Assembly: GCF_017876295.1 (NCBI RefSeq)
Contig: NZ_JAGINT010000001.1
Span: 2,046,001-2,110,000 of the forward strand
Direction: 5' to 3'
DNA from: Kribbella aluminosa
Lineage (GTDB): Bacteria > Actinomycetota > Actinomycetes > Propionibacteriales > Kribbellaceae
Length of the DNA: 64,000 nucleotides
Shown: positions 59,945 to 64,000 of the stretch, piece by piece
How the letters are laid out: every line of letters starts with the position of its first letter
Position numbering within the stretch: position 1 is the first letter of the stretch
The notes under the pieces: model-generated
What the model was told of the DNA's origin: nothing
Seen by the model: only the letters and a program-made list of their open reading frames with translations
The model's database searches: none
Made by a program: the position numbers and the translations under genes

Positions 59945-59957
59945 TAACACAGTGTTA
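59945..59957 (-). promoter_or_regulatory. 13-bp palindrome at the DAAO start
   Basis: TAACACAGTGTTA is a perfect palindrome with a one-base centre, directly in front of the ATG at 59944. It could be an operator for a dimeric repressor. No candidate regulator sits beside it. Confidence 0.5.
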
Positions 59958-59996
59958 CCTACGCACCGAGATCACGCCAGCGAGCGGTCGAGTCAG

Positions 59997-60096
59997 CAGT
60001 TCGACAGTACGTATACGTCTGTCGCCGCCGGCCGTACGCCTGGCGCGGGGAGATGGCCAGTGCAGTAGGCGTATACGTACTGTTGAGCTGCACAAG
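59997..60096. repeat. intergenic palindromic repeat, copy 3 of 3
   Basis: Arms CAGTTCGACAGTACGTATACG (59997-60017) and its complement (60070-60090) agree at 19 of 21 positions. The middle has CGTACGCCTGGC and the right edge GCACAAG, both shared with the element at 25057-25146. It is the clearest copy of the family. A shorter relative lies at 21977-22094. Confidence 0.8.
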
Positions 60097-60119
60097 GTTG
60101 GGTGCACGGGTGAACGCGG

Positions 60120-60944
60120 TTACTCGCTGACGCCGCGGCTCAGGAAGACCGTTGCGACGAACGTCCGGTAGAGCTGCAGCGGATCGTCGTTGCGCAGGGC
60201 AACGACCTTGTCCTCGCGACGCTCGACCCCGCGCAGCTCGCAGGCCAGCTCGGCGAACGCGCGGCCGTGGAACCGCACGGTCAGCTCGGCCGGCAGCGTG
60301 ATGCTCGGCGGCCGGATGTCGCTCAGCCGGGCGAGCGCGCGCCGTGCCCCGTCGTGGATCAGCTCCCGCGCCCGCTCCGGGTGTACGGACAGCGCGGCGT
60401 TGTGCGAGACCGACTCCTTCACCACGACCGACTCGATGTCCGGGCAGAACGGCTGCGTCTCGTCGATCGTGGTCCGGTCCCCGGAGATCAGTACGACGGG
60501 CACCTGGTGGGCGAGCGCCGCGAGCGCGTTGATCCCGGCCTCTCCGGTGATCGCGCCGTTCAGCCGTACCTCGGCGATCGCCCGTGGGTTGTACGTGTGG
60601 TGCAGGACGGAGCCGGTCGCCCCGGCGGAGCCGTGGTACGAGACAAAGAAGATCGCGTCGAACGAGTCGTCCAAGCCCTGCATCATGTAGAGCGGCTTGT
60701 GCTTGCCGGACAGGTAGCTCGCGCGGCCGTGCAGCTCGTCCGGGCGGAGGTTCTGCATCGTCGAGTGCGAGTCGTTGACCAGGAACTCGGTCCCGCCCGC
60801 CGCCAGCGCGCCGTCGATCGCGGCGTTCACCTCGGCCTGCAGCTGGCCGCGGTAGTACTCGTACTCGGTGGCAGGCCCGCGCGCCTGACTCCAGTCGACG
60901 ACCCCCGCCGTACCTTCCATGTCCGTTGACAAGAAGAGCTTCAT
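60120..60944 (-). CDS. M55 family D-aminopeptidase (DppA-like)
   Basis: A 274-residue zinc aminopeptidase of family M55 that releases D-amino acids from peptides. Metal/active-site blocks: STDMEGTAGVVDW (near residue 6), VNDSHSTMQN, FVSYHGSAGA and GEAGINALAAL. Start ATG at 60944, four bases after the glucarate dehydratase stop, so it belongs to the glucarate operon. D-aminopeptidase next to DAAO would produce and burn D-amino acids, but the genes are separated by a repeat element and may be separate units. Confidence 0.9.
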   Translation of the reverse strand: MKLFLSTDMEGTAGVVDWSQARGPATEYEYYRGQLQAEVNAAIDGALAAGGTEFLVNDSHSTMQNLRPDELHGRASYLSGKHKPLYMMQGLDDSFDAIFFVSYHGSAGATGSVLHHTYNPRAIAEVRLNGAITGEAGINALAALAHQVPVVLISGDRTTIDETQPFCPDIESVVVKESVSHNAALSVHPERARELIHDGARRALARLSDIRPPSITLPAELTVRFHGRAFAELACELRGVERREDKVVALRNDDPLQLYRTFVATVFLSRGVSE

Positions 60945-60948
60945 GAAG

Positions 60949-62268
60949 TCACCGAACCATACAAGGCCGCTTCGGGTCGAACTCCCAGTCCTCGATCAGG
61001 TACTGCATCGCGATCGCGTCGTTCCGCGCGCCAAGCCCGTGCTCCAGGTACAGCTCGTGCGCGGCGTCGAGGGCGTCGCGGTCGAGTTCGATGCCGAGGC
61101 CGGGAGCGGTCGGTACGGCGATCTCGCCGCCGGTGATCCGCAGCGGGTGCTTGGTCAGCGCCTGGCCGTCCTGCCAGATCCAGTGCGTGTCCAGCGCGGT
61201 GATGTCGCCCGGCGCCGCCGCGCCGACGTGGGTGAACATGGCGAGCGAGATGTCGAAGTGGTTGTTCGAGTGCGACCCCCAGGTCAGCCCGAAGTCGTTG
61301 CACAGCTGGGCGACCCGCACCGACCCGGCCATCGTCCAGAAGTGCGGGTCGGCGAGCGGGATGTCGACGGCGTCGGTCCGGATCGCGTGCGCGAGTTCGC
61401 GCCAGTCGGTGGCGATCATGTTGGTCGCCGTTCGCAGGCCGGTACGGCGTTTGAACTCCGCCATCGTCTCGCGCCCGGAGAACCCACCCTCCGCACCACA
61501 CGGATCCTCGACGTACGCAAGCACGTCGTCGAGCCCTGCGCAGACCGCCACGGCCTCCCGCAACAACCAGGCCCCGTTCGGATCCACTGTGACCCGGGCC
61601 TGCGGAAAACGCTCGCGCAAGGCCCGTACGGCGTCGATCTCCACGTGCGGGTCGAACACGCCACCCTTCAGTTTGAAGTCGGCAAATCCGTACCGCTCCT
61701 GCGCCGCCTCCGCCAGTTCCACAACATCCTCAGCCGAAAGCACAGGCCGCCGTCGAACCTGCTCCCACCCGTCCGCACTCACCTCGGTCAGGTAGGGCAG
61801 GTCGGTCCGCGCCACATCGCCTACGTAGAACAGGTAACCCAGTACTGGGACCGCTGTGCGTTGCTGTCCTTCGCCAAGCAACTCGGCGACTGGTACGTCG
61901 AGGTGCTGGCCCAGTAGGTCGAGGAGCGCCGACTCCAGCCCGGTAACTGCGTGCACCGTCGTACGGAGGTCGAATGTCTGTAGTCCGCGGCCACCGCTGT
62001 CGAGGCCTTCGAATGTTGTGGAGATGGTGTGCAGCAAGCTTCGGTAGTTGGCCAGGGGTTGGGCGGTCAGGTGGGGTGCTGCGGCGCGGATCGTGGTGGC
62101 GATCTTCTCGCCGCCGGGGACTTCGCCCAGGCCGACGTTGCCCGTGCTGTCGGTCACGATCACGACGTTGCGGGTGAAGAACGGGCTGTGCGCGCCGCTC
62201 AGGTTCAGCAGCATGCTGTCGTGCCCAGCCACCGGCACGACCTCCACCGACACGACGGTAGGCGTCAT
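60949..62268 (-). CDS. gudD: glucarate dehydratase (enolase superfamily)
   Basis: A 439-residue Mg enzyme that dehydrates D-glucarate to 5-keto-4-deoxy-D-glucarate. KxK motif DFKLKGG near residue 205, metal ligands in [18 protein letters not shown] and [11 protein letters not shown], and His in [12 protein letters not shown] near 340. The start at 62268 is fixed by ATGA overlap with the KDG dehydratase stop. Middle gene of kdgD - gudD - M55. Confidence 0.92.
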   Translation of the reverse strand: MTPTVVSVEVVPVAGHDSMLLNLSGAHSPFFTRNVVIVTDSTGNVGLGEVPGGEKIATTIRAAAPHLTAQPLANYRSLLHTISTTFEGLDSGGRGLQTFDLRTTVHAVTGLESALLDLLGQHLDVPVAELLGEGQQRTAVPVLGYLFYVGDVARTDLPYLTEVSADGWEQVRRRPVLSAEDVVELAEAAQERYGFADFKLKGGVFDPHVEIDAVRALRERFPQARVTVDPNGAWLLREAVAVCAGLDDVLAYVEDPCGAEGGFSGRETMAEFKRRTGLRTATNMIATDWRELAHAIRTDAVDIPLADPHFWTMAGSVRVAQLCNDFGLTWGSHSNNHFDISLAMFTHVGAAAPGDITALDTHWIWQDGQALTKHPLRITGGEIAVPTAPGLGIELDRDALDAAHELYLEHGLGARNDAIAMQYLIEDWEFDPKRPCMVR

Positions 62269-63179
62269 TTGATCCTTCCGATCAGCGCCGTCAGCAACGA
62301 CACCTCGTCCGCGGTGAGATCCTGCAGCGGCGGCCGTACCGGACCGGCGTTCCGGCCGATCGCATTCACCCCGGCCTTCACGATCGACACCGCGTACCCC
62401 TTGGTCCGATCGCGGATGTCCAGGTACGGCAGCACGAACTCCCGCAGCTTGCCGTAGACAGCGTCGCGATCCTGCGCCAGCACGTCCGCATAGAACCCGA
62501 GCGCGAACTCCGGCACGAAGTTGAAGATCGCCGACGAGTACGTGCTGTACCCGAGCTGCAGCAGCGGCAGGGCGAACGTCTCCGCGGTCGGCAGCCCGCC
62601 GACGTACGTCAGCCGCTCGCCGACCAGCGCGTACGTCCGGGTCATCTGCTCGACGTTCCCGACGCCGTCCTTGAGGCAGACCAGGTTCGGGTTCCGGTCC
62701 GCGAGCTCGGCGACCGTCACGTCGGTGAGGATCGCGTTCGCCCGGCTGTAGACCGTCACCCCGAGCCCGGTACTGCGGCACACCGCCGACACGTGCTCGA
62801 TCAAACCACGCTGCCCGGCCTCCGTCAGGTACGGCGGGAACAACAGGAGGCCGTCCGCGCCCGCCGCCTCGGCCGCCCGCGCGCCGTCGATCGCCGCCGC
62901 AGTCCCGCCGGTCGCGGGCGCGATCACCGGCACCCGCCCGCCGACCTCGGAGACAGCGGTCCGTACGACGGTGTCGATCTCGGCCGGCGTCAGCGAGAAC
63001 CCCTCGCCGGTACCACCCGCCGCGAACAGTCCCGCGACGTCGTACTGGCTCAACCATGCCAGATGCTCGCGGTACGCCGCCTCGTGGAAGCTGAGGTCGG
63101 GGTGGAAGGCGGTCACGGGGAACGAGAGCAGCCCGGTCTTGAGCTGAGCGGCCAGCTCGGCGGGGGAGTAGTGGGTCAC
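62265..63179 (-). CDS. kdgD: 5-dehydro-4-deoxyglucarate dehydratase
   Basis: A 304-residue TIM-barrel aldolase-superfamily enzyme that converts the gudD product, with loss of water and CO2, to 2-oxoglutarate semialdehyde. The Schiff-base Lys is in [10 protein letters not shown] (near residue 180) and the Tyr in [28 protein letters not shown] is the phosphate-loop analogue. GTG start at 63179. It follows the LysR gene by 52 bases. Confidence 0.93.
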   Translation of the reverse strand: MTHYSPAELAAQLKTGLLSFPVTAFHPDLSFHEAAYREHLAWLSQYDVAGLFAAGGTGEGFSLTPAEIDTVVRTAVSEVGGRVPVIAPATGGTAAAIDGARAAEAAGADGLLLFPPYLTEAGQRGLIEHVSAVCRSTGLGVTVYSRANAILTDVTVAELADRNPNLVCLKDGVGNVEQMTRTYALVGERLTYVGGLPTAETFALPLLQLGYSTYSSAIFNFVPEFALGFYADVLAQDRDAVYGKLREFVLPYLDIRDRTKGYAVSIVKAGVNAIGRNAGPVRPPLQDLTADEVSLLTALIGRIK

Positions 63180-63212
63180 GCAGGTCAGCGTAGGAACGCC
63201 GGTGGATACCTG

Positions 63213-63230
63213 TCCAAGATCGTTTTTGGA
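63213..63230 (-). promoter_or_regulatory. inverted repeat between LysR and kdgD
   Basis: TCCAAGATCGTTTTTGGA has TCCAA/TTGGA arms over an 8-base centre. It starts right after the LysR stop codon and 33 bases before the kdgD GTG, so it could be a LysR or other operator for the glucarate operon, or a weak hairpin. Confidence 0.4.
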
Positions 63231-63231
63231 T

Positions 63232-64000
63232 CTAGTGATGCTCTGAGAGCATCGTGAGGACGCGCTGCAGTACCGGGCTGGTCGCGTCCCGCCGCCAGAT
63301 CGCGTGCAGCTCGACGAGATCGTCGGGGCCGTCCAGGTCGCAATACGTGACTCCCTCGACGCCCAGGTTGCGCGCGGACGCCGGGACCAGAGCGACGCCG
63401 CGCCCGGCCGCGACCAAGAGGATCACGGTGAGGATCTGCTGCACCCGCTGCTCGATCCGCGGGTGCGACTCGGCGAGGAAGCGGACGGTCAGCTCATGAA
63501 AGTACCGGGCCTGGGTCGGCGAGTAGCTGATCACCTGTTCGCCGGCGAAGTCCGCGGCGGTCAGCGGCCGCCCGAGCGACTCGAGCCGATGGTTGCCGGG
63601 GACAACGGCACACATCGGCTCCCGGAACACGATCCGCGAGTCCAGTACGTCGCGATCGAACGGCGGCCGCCCGAGCCCGAGGTCCAGCTCGCCGCGCAGC
63701 AGCCCGTCGACCTGCGCCGGGGTGACCCGTTCGTGCAGGATCACGTCGACGTCCGGCAGTTCCTCGGACAGCCTGCGCAGCAACGGCCCGAGCGTCCGGA
63801 TCGCCGACGTGGCGGTGAATCCGAGCCGCAGCGTCCCGGCCGCGCCCTGATCCACTCGGCGGGCAAGGTCGCCCGCGGTCTCCACCAGCGCCAGCAACCG
63901 CCGCGCCTCGACCAGGAACGCCTGCCCGGCCTCGGTCAGCTCGACCCTCCGGTGGTCGCGTTCGAGCAGCCGGGCGCCGACCGCCCGCTCGAGCTTCTGC
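63232..64000 (-). CDS. LysR-family regulator, N-terminus beyond the window
   Basis: About 256 residues remain, cut at the right edge. The end of the HTH domain is visible ([25 protein letters not shown]), then a linker helix and the ligand-binding domain with [28 protein letters not shown] and [13 protein letters not shown]. These regulators typically bind a pathway intermediate and activate the adjacent genes. As kdgD and gudD follow in the same direction, it probably controls D-glucarate use. Confidence 0.88.
   Translation of the reverse strand, partial: QKLERAVGARLLERDHRRVELTEAGQAFLVEARRLLALVETAGDLARRVDQGAAGTLRLGFTATSAIRTLGPLLRRLSEELPDVDVILHERVTPAQVDGLLRGELDLGLGRPPFDRDVLDSRIVFREPMCAVVPGNHRLESLGRPLTAADFAGEQVISYSPTQARYFHELTVRFLAESHPRIEQRVQQILTVILLVAAGRGVALVPASARNLGVEGVTYCDLDGPDDLVELHAIWRRDATSPVLQRVLTMLSEHH

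Overview
High-GC actinobacterial chromosome, probably Kribbella or a close relative in the Propionibacteriales. The grounds are strong G/C bias at third codon positions, many GTG starts, dense sugar-uptake operons, leaderless starts, and a MurA with Asp in place of the usual active-site Cys. The genus is inferred from style and gene content, not from a search. No rRNA, tRNA or CRISPR array was seen.

Layout. 0.3-1.2 kb: an AadA-like nucleotidyltransferase. 1.3-21.8 kb: a carbohydrate island. On the minus strand a GntR/FCD regulator, an L-fuconolactonase-like amidohydrolase, a GH95 alpha-L-fucosidase and a GH95-like hydrolase are joined by ATGA overlaps. Divergent on the plus strand are an ABC sugar importer (binding protein, two permeases), a predicted alpha/alpha-barrel glycan enzyme, an RraA-family aldolase, two paralogous secreted beta-helix proteins, and a second importer of the LplB/LplC/lipoprotein type. 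This looks like a unit for degrading and importing a fucose-containing plant or microbial polysaccharide. 22-25 kb: a secreted SGNH hydrolase under a LacI-type operator and an IS110-family insertion sequence. 25-36.5 kb: a Ski2-like helicase, a frameshifted fabV, murA, a PduO-type cobalamin adenosyltransferase, sppA, small proteins, and MeaA/ethylmalonyl-CoA mutase. 36.5-44.5 kb: GH32 hydrolase, aldo/keto reductase, a DyP peroxidase with its encapsulin shell, a Na+/H+ antiporter, and a deaminase/MFS operon with its GntR regulator and visible operators. 45-51 kb: two-component system, two DksA/TraR zinc-finger proteins coupled to a short actin-like ATPase, a flavin/F420-type oxidase, and a six-hairpin-like hydrolase. 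51-57.7 kb: SDRs, an ECF sigma factor with a SnoaL-like tail, a PEP-mutase-family enzyme, an AhpD-like protein, a quinone-oxidoreductase/SDR pair and a MocR regulator. 58-64 kb: homocysteine methyltransferase, D-amino-acid oxidase, M55 aminopeptidase, and a D-glucarate catabolic operon behind a LysR gene that runs off the window.

Three genes (GntR/FCD, fabV, MFS) carry single-base frameshifts, mostly +1 in G/C triplets. They may be consensus errors or real decay. Apart from genes, the window holds several repeat families that look undescribed: a 63-bp in-frame tandem repeat inside the amidohydrolase gene that shares its core with a 92-bp palindrome at 58 kb, and an intergenic palindromic family at 22, 25 and 60 kb. 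It also holds a 15-bp perfect inverted repeat between murA and the adenosyltransferase gene, and a leader whose inverted repeat would hide a ribosome binding site.
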